From Palaemon carinicauda (lineage: Eukaryota > Arthropoda > Malacostraca > Decapoda > Palaemonidae), in NCBI RefSeq assembly GCF_036898095.1, contig NC_090759.1, positions 27,563,141 through 27,627,140 of the forward strand: a stretch of DNA of 64,000 nt. Reading direction: 5' to 3'. Shown piece after piece: positions 1-13,600 of this stretch. The notes under the pieces are model-generated. The model was given only the letters and a program-made list of their open reading frames with translations, did no database searches and was not told where the DNA came from. A program made the translations under genes and the position numbers. Numbering within the stretch: position 1 is the stretch's first letter; each line of letters starts with the position of its first letter.

Positions 1-199
1 TTCAACAGAAGGGGAACTTTTTTTTCTCTTAGCACCTCCCAGCCTGACGAGGGATTCAGCCGAGTTTGGCTAGTACTCCTAGGGTGCCACAGCCCACCCT
101 CCCCTGTTATCCCCCACAAATGAAGCTTCATATGCTGAATCCACCACTGCTGCTACCTCAGCAATCACCAAGGCAACCAGAGGTAGCAGCAGGGCCTAT

Positions 200-1450
200 C
201 AGAACTGGATCACAATTGCTTGCCTTTCATTTCTATTTTTAGCATGCTCTTCTGCCTCTCTTACATCTATCCTCCTATCACCTAGCTTTCTCCACTCCAT
301 CCATCCACCCAAACCTTGGCCTTCCTCTTGTTCATCTCTCATCAACTCTTGCATTCATCACCTTCTTCAGCAGACGGCCATTTCCCATTCTCACTACATG
401 GGCAAATCATCTCAACACATTCATATATACTCTAGCAGCTAATTCATTTCTTACACCCATTCTCACACTCACTACTTCATTCCTACCAGCCACATTTGAT
501 TTATATCTCTCCATCACTTTCATTCCCCACAACTCTGATCCATACATCACAGTTGGTACAATCACTTCCTCATACAAAACTTTCTACATTCATTCCTGAC
601 CCTCTATTTTTTACCACTCCCCTTCACTGCCCCTAACATTACATTCTTCATTCACTCTCTAACGTACATCTGCTTTCACTCCAACATTTGCAGCAACAAA
701 AGATTCTTAGTACTTTAACTGATCTACTTCCTCAAGTCACCCTGCATTCAACATGACTTTCAACCTAGCACCACCCTCCATTTTCGTGCATCTTATAATC
801 TTACTCACATTAACTCTCGACTTCCTTCTCTCACACACCCTCCAAAATTTTGTCACTAATCAACCCAGCTTCTCCTCCAAATTTGCAATAAATACTGTAT
901 CATCCGCAAACAACAACTGATTCTCCTCATTCATGATCACTCATCAATCAATTTCAATCCTCAACCAAGCACACGAACATTCCCCTCTCCATCAACAAAC
1001 AAATTGAACAATCATGGCAGCATCACACATCCCTGTCAGTCCCACTCTCCTTAGAAACCACTCACTCCATTCATTTCCTATCCTAACACACACTTTACTC
1101 CCTATGTATAAACTCTACTCTGCTTACATACTTCTTTTGTTACAACTAATTTTCCTTCCACCAAAAAATTATCAGACATACCGTTAGCCATACCCCTAAA
1201 TACGTGCACATCTTTCAATCTTCCAAACATTCTTTTAGTTATCAACACATATTCCATTAACGCCCTTTCTACCACTCTTCTATTTGCCACTCTTACCCAT
1301 GTATACTTGTTTTTATCTTCTTTTTGAAAAAGCTAGAACTCATCACCATCTCTTGCTCAACACACATATCTACCAGTCTCTCACCACTCTCATTTTCACC
1401 TGGTATGCCATACTTCCCAATGACACCTTCTACCTCTCCAGCACCTTTAG
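200..1450 (-). pseudogene. Dead non-LTR retrotransposon (endonuclease + RT remnant)
   Basis: On the minus strand, 1450-1110 reads as an endonuclease C-terminus (GVIGKYGIPGENESGERLV, then RVVERALMEYVL and VFRGMANGMSDNFLV; the SD-x-F box is typical). From about 1000 to 200 it reads as RT with an FADD box near 905-917 (LLFADDTVFIANLEEKLG) and a thumb segment (VPTVMYGSELW). Many stops and frameshifts are present, and the RT fingers between the two parts are missing. It is probably an old RTE/CR1-type LINE in the intron after the 1578-1697 exon. Confidence 0.7.
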
Positions 1451-1457
1451 CAAACAA

Positions 1458-1476
1458 TAATAATAATAATAATAAT
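1458..1476. repeat. (AAT)n microsatellite
   Basis: A short run of AAT trinucleotides lies just beyond the 5-prime edge of the non-LTR remnant, about 100 bp from the host exon. Confidence 0.9.
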
Positions 1477-1577
1477 ACATTACATTGAATTTTTACTGAT
1501 TAATTTCAATCTTTAACAAGATTCTTCTTAAGGGAAATATTATATGCCATAAAACCACAATATCAACACTACAGTAC

Positions 1578-1697
1578 CTGAGAAATGCTATTCCATGTTC
1601 TTGCAAGAGTTGTAATGAAACTCTGCAGCTGGCCCCCTGACCTGAAGTAAAGAGCCCAGTCACCGGAAATCTCCCCAGCTTCACTGCATTCAAACTC
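1578..1697 (-). CDS. PLEKHM2: PLEKHM2-like exon, C-terminal fold
   Basis: This 120-bp exon (40 codons, phase 0 at both ends) runs from acceptor TGTTTTGCAG to donor GTACTG. It encodes EFECSEAGEISGDWALYFRS and ends LQSFITTLARTWNSISQ. It continues TCLV from the previous exon and parallels the vertebrate PLEKHM2 tail (CVLEFSQDSQ ... WVIYL ... LNSGWKTIYQ). A competing minus-strand reading (SLNAVKLGRF) is open but carries no recognisable motif. Any remaining C-terminal exon should lie to the left, possibly outside the window. Confidence 0.78.
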
Positions 1698-4600
1698 CTG
1701 CAAAACACGTTTCTTGTAACTTAAATCATAATATAGCAAATGCAAACATCAATGTGTTCATTTTCAGTCTTAGTGAAAAACTCTTCTTCCTATGGCTTTA
1801 CTTTCATGTAAAAACAAAATTGCCCACTGCATTCAGCAGTAAAAAAATATATAAGCACAGATTTTCTGGAATTAAATGGTTTGGGACATCTAAATCTGGG
1901 CACAATTATGAAAAAAAAAAAAATTAAATAACCTGATTAGTAGTTTTTTTTATATCAAACACGTATTTTAGTTTGCCAGACATTTAAATTATCGCTGCAT
2001 CAGGGTATTCCCTTAATCCTTTAAAAATGTCCTGCTACCACAAAATATCACTTGTCAATTCCAAATAAAATCAAGTCTTTTCTGCATTAGGGCACAACTA
2101 AGCATAAAGAAAGTTTTTGGGATGCATATATCTGAACTGATCGGGATCTTGATGGTTATGGCTGCCCTGTTCAAGTGCCAACGTTTCTTTTTACCTGTGT
2201 CAAAGAATAACCAATATGCTAGTTTGGAACTCACAAAAAGTCTGTTACAGGTCAGCGTGGGCATAGGTGTCACTAAATCCTCTCCCGAATGGTTCTTTAG
2301 GAGCTATCGGGAGGAGCAACCAATCATGATCAGGCACAGCCACGCAGGTGTAATGGACCCTTGGGAAAAGATGACTCAAGGGCAGACAAGTCTTCCTCAT
2401 AGGCCCAGAGTGTGTAGCAAAGGAGCAGGTGCCAAGTATGTGTGCCGAACAGAGTATCATTTTTCTGAGGGCATTTTCTTGGTAACATCACATAATGATA
2501 CTTAAGGGTGTCCTTGTAAACTTGAGAGAATCTAGTCTGTGTAAAGCCATCCCCTCGGGTATAATTTGTTTATGAAAGCCTCCTCTATTCATGTTTTCCT
2601 AAATTGATTGAACCCCAATATGACCCGATCTGTGGTCTTGAATGATCATAATTGATGCAAGGCAATAACCCAAATAGGTTCCAGCACTAAAGTCTCGTAC
2701 GCCTTAAATTCTCAAAATCAAATAAAAAAGGTAATGCAATATAAAAAAAAAAAAAAACTAGCACAACAAAATAAAAATAGCCATCATTTTTATGAACCTT
2801 CCCTGATATTCATATTGCTTCTTCTCCAGAAGCTGTTTATCAATATTCATCCCTAAAATTTAAATAGTAAGTAAAGCGCAAGAAGGGCCTGGGCCTCTTT
2901 TGTTATTTCAGTTTCTCTGTTAACATCAGATCAACTTAATGTAGACTTTTAGATTGTGTTAAGTTTTATTGCATGGCAAGTTATCTTCCTCAGGATCTGT
3001 TAGTAATTACTACACAGGGATAGTACTGTGATTTAAATTACTATTGTGAAGAATGTGATTGTTTCACTGTTCCTCATAGTGAAAGTATTTTTCAAGTTTG
3101 AGTGCTAATGGAACTAACGTATAGTTCAGAGAGAAATCCAAAGATGACTAGACTAATTGTTTATGGTAAGGATGATGATGAATGTGACACACTGCACCAT
3201 TCTCTGATACGGACTTAACCAGACAAGTTTAGACAGTGATGGGCTTCAAAGCTCTCAGTTGTTTAACTTCCTTGTTTGATCTCAGAACACCACAGAGTTA
3301 ATTCTTATCTTAACTGCCAGGTTGCTAACCATGCCCTGATTTTTCATGTCAGGTGCAGTGGTATTAGTGTTCCATTCAGTAAGGGTTCTGAATGTTCACT
3401 GCACCTTCTAAGAGTCTAAATCCTCTCGCACAGCCTCAAATACTTCAATTGCTTTAGAGTCTTCTGCTGCCAAACTTGCATTTCCACATTCATAGTCTTT
3501 ACTTTAGACACCCAGATTGTGAGGCATAAGCTCGAATTTGTAGTATGGATCCTTATATCCCTCTACAGTATTTGCTGCAGTAAGGGCTCTTAAGCAGCCT
3601 TGGTTTTCTTATATAGAGGCATTTCCTATTGTACAATTAATTCTTCTGGCTCAATATTGTTGGTGATGTTTCAGCTAAAGTTAATCGGTTGCATCTTTTC
3701 TAATGGTAGTATGTTTCATTTGCTTACAAGCTTGGCAACTAGCTCATCATCATTACTGAAATGAGTCTTACTATGAAGAAAAGCTAAGAAAAAAAGTAGG
3801 ATTTCTTCTACATGTATTCAGTGAAAGAAATAGAGAAAAGAAAAATAAATTTTATATCAAACAGGGAGAGCAATACACAAAACTAAACCTTGAACCTAAA
3901 TTTGAGCAAATGCGCAATAGCTCCTGTACCAGTTGCTCACAACTGTGCCAGAGTATACCCTCCAGCAAGAGAAATCTAACCCAAGACAATGGAAGAGGCT
4001 ATAGCATTACCCAAGACTAGAGAACAATTGTTTTAGTGTTAAGAGTCCTCCTAGAAAAGCTGCTTACAATAATTAAAGTCTCTCTTCAAAGAAATACAGT
4101 CCTGTCAGTTTATAAACTTGGCTCAAGGCTTGAGCGATAGCCTTTTACCGCAGTGACTGAAAGGGCCTTCTTGTTCCTCGGGAACACAAAAAAGTCTGCA
4201 ATCAGGAGAATAGTGGCTTTGAGAGGAGCACCATTCCCTGTATGACACCAGTCATGGAAGCTTTTCCATTTTACCTGGTACGCTACTGCAGAAGACTTAA
4301 GGAGATATCCGGAAGGTTGCTTCGCAGCTGGTCTTGAAAAGCCCTTCTTTCGGAGATGCTGGGTAGTCTCCAACCATGAAGGGTCAGGCAATGAATTGCA
4401 TCATGGAATTTTCTTATGCGGGGTTGGTGTAGTAGGTTTGACCATTCTGGTAGTTTTCATGGTACCTTTGCAAGAATTTTCAGCAGGTCTGAATACCACT
4501 CTGCTGCTGGTCACTTTGGGGCCACTAGCATTACTCTGACTCCCTTGAATGTTCTGACTCTGACTCATCAGACAGAACGGTGGAAAAGCATAAAAGTCTT

Positions 4601-7600
4601 GACAGTCACACAGGTGTTGAAATGCATCTTCCTTCACTGCATCTTGGTCTGGGACTGGGGACCAATACACCGGGAGTTTGTGATTTAGGTGGGTGACGAA
4701 CATGGCCAGATAAGGGGAACCCCACAAAGTCACAAGTCTTTTCACCCCTATTATTATTATTACTTGCTAAGCTACAATCCTAGTTAGAAAGCAGATGTTA
4801 TAAGCCTAGGGGAGCCAATAAGGAAAATAGCCTAGTGAGGAAAGGAAACAAGGAAAAATGAAATATTTTAAGAGCAGTAACAACATTAAGATAAATATTT
4901 CCTATATAAACTTTAAAATCTTTTAAAAAACAAGAGGAAGAGAAATTAGATTGAATAGTGTGCCCAAATGTACCCCCAAGCAAGAGAACTCTAATCCAAG
5001 ACAGTGGAAGGCCATGGTACAGAGGCTATGGCACTTCCCAAGACTAGAGACAAGGGTTTGATTTTGGAGTGTCGTCCTCCTAGAAGAGCTGCTTGCCATA
5101 ACTAAAGTCTCTCTTCTACCCTTCCCAAGAGGAAAGTAGCCTCTCAGCAATTAACTCCATGGGTAAACAAGAACTGTTTGGCAATCTCAGTGTTGTCAGG
5201 TGTATGAGGACAGAGGAGAATCTGTAAAGAAGAGGCCAGACTATTTGGTGTATGTGTAGTTAAAGGGAAATTGAATCATAACCAGAGAGAAGTACTCAGA
5301 TAGTCTGCAATGATGTTCTTCCCGCGGATAAACCTTGCCGAGAGAGATCCCCTGGGACTGTGTCCACTTGATTATCTCTACTGCTAGATTGCATAGCAGC
5401 AGAGACTACGCCTCCTTGTTTGGAGATGTAGGTCACTACTGTGGAGTTGTCACTCAACACCACAGAGTGCCCTTTCAGAGTCTTTGCATAGTGGAGTAAC
5501 ATTAGTTGTACTGCTTTTATTTCCAGGAAGTTTATGTGGAAGGTCTTGTCCTCTTATGACCATAGGCCTAAGATTGCTTCTTCCTGAGCTGAGCATCCCA
5601 TCCCTGGCAAGATGCATCTGTGAACAGCATGAGCTGTGGCGTAAGAACCTGAAGGAGGATTCCCAGTAACAGGTTCTCCTCGTCCATCCACCACAGGAGG
5701 TCCTTTATTATCTCCTGAGGTACTTGCAGAAGGGTGGTCTGAAGCTTATGACCACTAAGCGCAGATATGACCTCCCCAGAGGAACAAGTTTCTCTAACAA
5801 GGAGAGATGACCTAGCACCTTCTGCCAAGTCAGAGCAGGAAGGATGTTCCCTTTCAGAAGGGTTGTTGCCAATATCCTGAACCTTGCTATTCTGTCTGCT
5901 GAAGGAAAGGCTTTGGCTTGAACTGAGTCTATATCTATGTCCATGCCTAGATACTTGATGAACTGCTTGGGAACAAGGCTGAACTTTGCAGGTTCAATTA
6001 GATGCCTAACTCCTTGCATAGATCCAGCAATAGGTCTGTGTTTCAGTAGTTTGTCTCGTAAGGGAAACCTTAGGTACTTCCTAGATGCACAAGATGGATG
6101 GGGACCTTAAAATATGCATCATTCAGGTCTATGGTCAGATGGTAGTTGTTCTTCTTGATGGCCTGGAGAACGGAGGTTCGGGTCTCCATCTTGAACCTTG
6201 TCCGTAAAATAGAGGTTTGAGAGGGAGAGGTCTAAGACAGGTCTCCAACCTCCCGTCAGCCTTTCTACCAGGAATAGATTGCTGAGGAAGCCTGGAGAGT
6301 TTTTTGAGACTTCCTTCACTGCTTCTTTATCAACTTGGAGACTTATTCTGACAAGAGTAGGTCTTTTGCTAATCCTTTTGAATAGTATTGTTGTATGGTC
6401 AGATTCCTGATCAGAGGCGGCTGACAGTCTAGGAAGGGGATCCGGTATCCTGAATGAAGGATTTTTACTCTCCAAGGTTCAGCCCCTAAGTCCCGCGACC
6501 TTTTCCAAGAGCATTGTGGGCATCCCTCTACTGGTGGTAGGCTGGGGGCATGCCCTACCTAGCGTGAACTTCTACTACCTCGCCCTTTTCGACTGGAGGG
6601 ATTTCGTATCCAACTAAAGGGTTCTCCCTCCCAGGTTGGTCTGCATCCGTTGGAGGGAGAGGTCATCTCTGTTGGGGGTAGGGGCTGACCTAAAAGGTGA
6701 GTTCTTGGGTTGTCTCTAAGGAGTGGGCAATGTCGGTGCAGCTTATCTGCTTAAAATAGGACTTTGTCCCAACCCTTCGCCACATCTGAGAATGGACAAA
6801 GGGAGGGGGAGTTGACTAGGTCCGAATTCCTTGGGGTCAAAGCGTATCTAAGGGACAACTGTATAAAGCATCCGGCTAAGACACCGTCGCGCCTCTTGAG
6901 AACGCAATTTCCCCAAACGAAGACATTCTGATGAAGGAAGAACTCTGTGGCTTTACCACCAGATCTAGATAGTTTCTTGAACTGTTCATACTGTACACAT
7001 GTTCACTCTTAAGGTCCTGTGAAACTGCAAAGCAAAAGCACGCTCAAACCAATGGTCTATCCACAAGCATGTTTGTATTGCTGACAAAGCTGCTATCTCC
7101 ATGTTAGCTAGTTCAGGCCTTGAAATTATTGTGGGGAGATTAGGTAATTTTTCCGTAGGTACTGATGGGACTAGATTAGCCACATCAGCCTCAATGGGAA
7201 GAGGACTTTCAAAGGCACCATAGTGAACATAAAAACATTTCTGGCGTGACAGCGTTAACGGAGGAAGTTTTGAAGATCTACTTGCCTTTCTGCTACGCGG
7301 ACTTGAGTATTCAGAAACTCTAGCTTGTCCTTCGTCAGATTTGAAAGACCCATGTCAAACCAGAGTCTACGGATTTAAGACTGCAGAAAGGTTGCTTCAA
7401 TAGTGCACTGTCTGTTAGCAGTGTGCGCTAGGGAGGGTCATCGAAACCCCTAAAATGGCAGGTGAGGCTCATAAGCTTCATCAAGTGCGAGCTTCAGAGC
7501 TAGCAACTGGGACCTCAAGGAGGGTATATCAGCCAAGCTTGTGCTCGCGAGTGCAATGAGGCTCTCCGGAGTCATCAATAGTAATAATGTCTAGATTAGG

Positions 7601-10600
7601 TCATTCCATTTTAAAGGTAGTAGAGCTCTTAACTCTCCCTTGAGTCATTCCTATTGTAATGAGAAAAGGAGACGGAAAAGAAGTGGGAGAAATGTAGTTC
7701 ACTCCTGTCGTAAGAATGTTCGCCTCTATCACCTGACCGTGAGGTGGAGGTATTGAAGTCTCTCTTAGAGCTAGATTTATAAGGAGAAAGAATTCTCAGC
7801 TCTGCCATTTAGAACGCCTACGGCGAGAAACACATCTACATCTGCCGCTACTTCTTTCATCTGTGTCATATGGGGGAGTGATCCTTGGGAAGGGGGGAAA
7901 CTTTCTGCACTCCTTATCCATATTCTGTACCTGCAAAGAATTTTCTGAAAAAAAGACATTCCGTGGAAAGTGCATTATCATCATCATGAATGTCAGACTG
8001 AGCGCTAGTACTGTAGGTCAGTAAGTTGATATCGGCGTAAGACAGGGTTCTTATTAGCGTAGGATACGGTTTTATCATGCTCCTTCCTAGCCGAAAGTTT
8101 ATATAACTCCGGGGGAATTATGAAACGACGGGGGGAACTTTTACCACGACCTCTACAACTTGGTGGTCGTATAATCACATTAATTCTAGCAACAGTATGA
8201 CGCATAGGAATACCCTCACGCATCAAAATGGCGACACGTATAGTGAAGTCATGATGCTTAGGGGTGACAACTTGCTTAGAACTGCCTGCTCAAGCTGCAG
8301 AGGGGTAGGTTCACACGCATGCAGAAAAGGCGTCATCACATTCAGACACAGCGACCCGTTCATAATTGTTAATCTGAACATTCGGCCGAGCTGTATTCTT
8401 AGCTGAAATTCTTGGTAAAGGAGGATTTGTTACACTAAACTTCACAGCATTATTAGGCTTAGAAGGAGAGGCCTGTTTTGAGCATATAGCCATTGCCAAA
8501 TGTTGTGGGGGTGATACAGTCGAAGCGGTCCGACCACCCGCATAAAGAGATGACAAATCTTTTAATTTGCCCCGTGAACTCTTTTGAGGAGACCTCTGCC
8601 AAGGACTCCTGGCATAAGACAGGTCTTGCTTATTTTTTTCGAGCTGGAGATTGGTAATAAGGGTCTTTCAATACAGCAGACTGACTACAGAGGGAAATGA
8701 CAGGCTCTACTTCAAGTTTCTGCTGGGAACGAGGAGATATTTTCAGTTTGATGGGAGACACTTCTATAGTGGGAAACATCTTATCTGCATGATCTGATAT
8801 ATGTAAATCTCCTCTCAACGCACTAGTAGGGGGGGAAAGGAGATCTAGACATTACAGAATAATCAGGGACCTATGCATCTATAGGATCAGACTTAGGGGG
8901 GCACAGCAGCCGTAGCCATGAGATCCGCAATAAGAACATTATTAACACTGGGTGATGTTGACAAGATTACAGCAGTTGTGCTCCATGACTGAAACCTCAG
9001 AGGGTTCCTGACACGAAGAACTTGGAGGGGAGATAACATGCGCAGCTGAACCCAATTTACCCTTCTTTCTCATTGCTAACAGAAGGCGAAGGAGGGGAAT
9101 GATCTCTTTAAGATCATTTCTTACAGTAAGAACGATATCTCTCCCACTGGGAGGATGACCACTCCCTACAATACTTGCATGGTGATTCCACAGAACATCT
9201 TTTACCTCTACATGAAGGACAAATTGGGAGTAAATCCATTTCTACCCGGCTCATAAATGTATCACAGGGGCAACCATCTCGGCCAGGGCAGAAACACATC
9301 AAATTCGACGTAATGTCAAAAGGCACACGCTCATAACTCACAAATAATAAAAGTACATAAGTGACAAAGTGTCAAAGACATAATCACTATAAGGGTATCA
9401 AGTAGGCAATGTGGTTGTCTAATTGCAGAAGAGAAAGAATGCAAGTCTGACCTTCCCGGCTAGAAGCGTTGTGGGTAAGCACTTTGAACGAGCAAAGTGC
9501 ATCATATAGCAGTTCCCTAGCAACGCAGCATGATGTCTGGCTATAGAAAATGAAACTAGAAGTAACCACATATGAATTACTCTGAAGTTCGTATCCACGT
9601 TGGAATAAATAAACATTTTAAACATAACCCTAATTAATTTAAGTAATTTTACTATAAATCAAGTTGATTAAAGACTGACTACCGTAACTGCATTACATAC
9701 AGCATAAGAAATCAGCAGACAAATATGGTACATGCACACAGTTTTAATATTCTATCATCCCAGTTAAGAATTTCATTGAATTATTAAATTTTCATACAAT
9801 ATTTTTTAAATTATTATATTATTTAGTAAAAAAATATGTTTATAAGTGTGGTAGAGGTATAATGGTAAAATGTGACCTCTCAAAGTCTGGCAAATACAAA
9901 AATCTGGCAAAGCCTTGAAACCACATGCCATATAATCAGTCTACCTATATTCTACAAAAATGACAAATTCGAAGATAATTTGTATTTTTCCTAACCATAC
10001 AAACCTTAGCTATTTACAGAGGGTTTACCTTTTAGCGCAGCTGAAATGACGAGCCAATAGTTTTAACGAGGGTTAATTACCCCCGCGCTAGTTAGTGGGG
10101 GGTGGGGAAGGGTAGCTTGCTACCCCTCCCCCCTCCACACACCGGTGACTTGCTTCACTTCACTTAGAGGTAGGACTTGACTTGGGGGTCAGGGATGGCG
10201 GGCACATATGTGTAAATAGCTAAGGTTTGTATGGTTAGGAAAAATTCAAATTATCTTCGAATTTGTCATTTGTTCCGTAACCGAAATACAAACCACGCTA
10301 TTTACAGAGGGTGACTTACCCCTTAGGAAGGGTGGAAAGTCCCCAGCCTTACTGACTTCGGCTTGCCCGGGGGCTCGATCCCTCAGTGAGCAGCACTAGA
10401 GAGAGGGAGCCCCTGTACCTCACAAGTTCCTAGCATCGCTAGGAACGAGTGGCCTACATAAGCAGTGTGAGGAGGAGAGTGTGACTCGTCCTATGAAGTT
10501 GACCTTGAGACCTTCAGATAGGAATTCTAGGATAGGACGTTCCCCATACCACCTCGTCAGGGTATGGGAGACGCAACAGTATTAAGCTTAATACTAGGAG

Positions 10601-13600
10601 CACAAAGAAGCATGGGTTACCTGCAGAGGTCGAGGTCAGCTATGCGAGGACCAGGATGCTGCTTCCCCAAGAGAGGGGAGAATGAAGAAAGAAGTAAGGG
10701 TCAGACATACTCTTTCATTCACGCAGACTAAGACTGGGTAACAACGCCCTCAACCTACTGCTACTTGTCCAAAAAGGAGCCTGAGGTTAGACCAGCTGTT
10801 GTGCAGCCACCACAGGGCCGATAGAAAACGTATCGAGGCTCCTGTGGGTCACGTCTTGCAGGTAGTGGGCTGTGAAGGTCGTTTGACGCTTCCAGACCCC
10901 AGCTTGAAGTACCTGCGTCACAGAGAAGTTTCTCTTGAAGGCCAGGGATGTAGCAATACCCCTGACATCGTGGGCCCGAGGGCGACGTGACGGAGGAGGG
11001 TCAGGATTCAGGGCATGGTGGATAACCCTTCGAATCCAAGCTGAGATGGTGTTCCTGGTGACCCTCCTCTTTGTCCTGCCTGTGCTCACAAACAAAGCTC
11101 GCACATGAGGACGGACTGCAGTCGTTCTCTTCAAGTAGTGCCCCAGACACCTCACTGGACATAGTAGCAGCTGGTCTGGGTCGTTTGTTACAGAACGGAG
11201 ACTCGCGATCCTGAAAGAGTCAAACCGAGGATCCGGCACTCCAGGATTCTGAGTCTTGGCCACAAACTCAGGGACGAACCTGAACGTTACCTCCCCCCAT
11301 CCCCTTGAATGGGCGATGTCGTACGAGAGACCATGAAGTTCACTAACTCGCTTGGCCGAAGCCAAGGCGAGTAGGAAAGCCGTCTTCCAAGACAGGTGGC
11401 GATCAGAGGCCTGGCGTAATGGCTCGAAGGGAGGTCTCTTAAGAGACCTGAGGACTCGAACCACGTTCCAAGGAGGGGGTCTCACTTCCGACTGGGGCAG
11501 CTAAGCTCATAGCTACGTATGAGTAAAGAGAGTTCTAGCGATGAAGAAATATCCACGCCCTTCAATCTGAAGGCCAAGCTTAAGGCTGAGCGATAGCCTT
11601 TCACTGCCGAGACAGAAAGGCGCATTTCTTCTCGCAGATACACGAGGAAGTCCGCTATTGCTGGAATAGTGGCATCGAGTGGAGAGATACCCCTTCCACG
11701 ACACCAACCACAAAAGACTCTCCACTTTGCTTGGTAGACTCCCTCAGAGGACCTTCGCAGGTGCCGAGACATTCTCTCCGCAACCTGTTGCGAAAAGCCT
11801 CTCTCCGCGAGGAGACGCTGGATAGTCTCCAGGCGTGAAGCCGAAGCGAGGCTACGGCCCTGTGAGGGACGCCGGAGTGGGGTTGTCTGAGAAGCTCGTG
11901 TCGTGGAGGAAGCTCCCTTGGGAGTTCCGTCAGGAGTTGCAGAAGGTCCGGAAACCATTCCGCGTGATGCCATAGCGGAGCTACCAGAGTCATGGAACAG
12001 TTGACCGATAGTCTGGTCCTGTTGAGCACCCTTCTCATCAGACAGAATGGTGGGAAGGCGTACACGTCGATGTTGTCCCACCGTTGCTGGAAAGCATCTT
12101 GCCAGAGTGCCTTGGGGTCCGGGACTGGTGAGCAGTACAGGGGCAGCTTGAAGTTCAAGGCTGTCGCGAACAAGTCCACAGTCGGGGAACCCCACAAAGT
12201 CAGGACTTTGTTGGCTATCTGAGGATCCAAAGACCACTCGGTACTCACTATCTGCGAAGCCCTGCTCAGACTGTCGGCGAGCACATTCCTCTTGCCAGGA
12301 ATGAAGCGAGCTGATAGTGTTATCGAGTGGGTTTCGGTCCACCTCAGAGTCTCTACTGCAAGATGGGATAGCTGTTGCGAAAAAGTGCCTCCCTGCTTGT
12401 TGATATAAGCCACTACCGTGGTGTTGTCGCTCATCACCACCACGGAGTGACCCGCCAGGGACCGTTGGAACTGCTGAAGAGCCAGAAAGATGGCCTTCAA
12501 TTCTAGCAGGTTGATGTGTAGGCACTTTTCTGATTCTGACCAAAGGCCTGAAGCCCTCTGGTTCAGAACGTGCGCCCCCAACCCTTCTTTTGACGCGTCC
12601 GAAAACAGAGTCAATTCCGGGGGGAGGACGAGAAGACTCAGTCCCTTCCGTAGGTTCTCGTCGGCCAGCCACCACCGCAAGTCCGTCTGTTCCAGAGACC
12701 CCATTGGGATCCGAATGTCCGGGGAATCGGATCCTTGATTCCACCGGGACTTGAGCCGCCATTGAAGGGATCTCATCCTGAGGCGGCTGTTTGGAACCAG
12801 ACGGGCCAGAGAGGATAGGTGGCCTAAGAGACGCAACCACGATTGGGCGGGGAGTTCTTTTCGCCTGAGGAAGGGTTCCGCCACCCTCCTCAGCCTTGCT
12901 ATCCGGTCGTCTGATGGAAAGGCTTTGTGGAGATTGGTGTCTATTAGCATGCCTAGATAAACCAGTCGTTGGGACGGCTGCAGAGAGGACTTCTCAAGGT
13001 TTACCACGATCCCCAGATCCTGGCAAAGATCCAGAAGCCTGTCTCGGTGCCGAAGAAGGGTCGACTCCGAGTCTGCTAGGATCAGCCAATCGTCCAGGTA
13101 ACGAAGGAGACGAATGCCGTTCCTGTGCGCCCAAGATGAAATCAGGGTGAACACTCTGGTGAACACCTGAGGAGCTGTGGAGAGTGAACACTCTGGTGAA
13201 CACCTGAGGAGCTGTGGAGAGACCGAAACACAGCACCTTGAACTGGTAGATCTTGTTGTCTAGGCAGAATCTCAGGTACATCCTGGAAGACGGATGGATT
13301 GGGATCTGGAAGTACGCGTCCTTTAGATCCAGTGTACACATGAAGTCTTGTGGTCTCACCGCAAGTCTGACCGTGTCTGCTGTCTCCATGCTGAACCGGG
13401 TTTGTTTGACAAACCTGTTCAGAGCTGAGAGATTGATGATGGGTCTCCAGCCTCCAGTAGCCTTCTCTACCAGAAAGAGTCGACTGAAGAAGCCTGGGGA
13501 GCCGTCCACGACCTCCTGGAGAGCACCCTTCTCGAGCATGGTCTCGACTTCGGCCTGAAGGGCCAGCCCCTTTGCCGATCCCGTGGCATAGGAGCTCAAC

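Larger units (their letters stand above)
4100..9640 (-). mobile_element. DIRS1-like retrotransposon E4, decayed, 3-prime truncated
   Basis: The minus-strand order is: ORF1 with multi-cysteine motif (9299), Gag-like segments, RT (6475-5700), RNase H (5830-5300), post-RNase H domain (4745-4401), then the N-terminal part of a tyrosine recombinase (4391-4110). The recombinase catalytic half and the 3-prime inverted repeat are lost. A 5-prime-truncated SINE splits the RNase H region. Stops and frameshifts are frequent. It is closer to E1 than to E2/E3, because it shares the ORF1 cysteine motif spacing. The 5-prime edge near 9640 is approximate. Confidence 0.75.

Noticed and set aside
2122..2505. 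127-codon plus-strand frame
   Set aside because: It has no recognisable motif, no flanking splice sites of the host gene and an overlapping antisense frame of similar size; probably chance.
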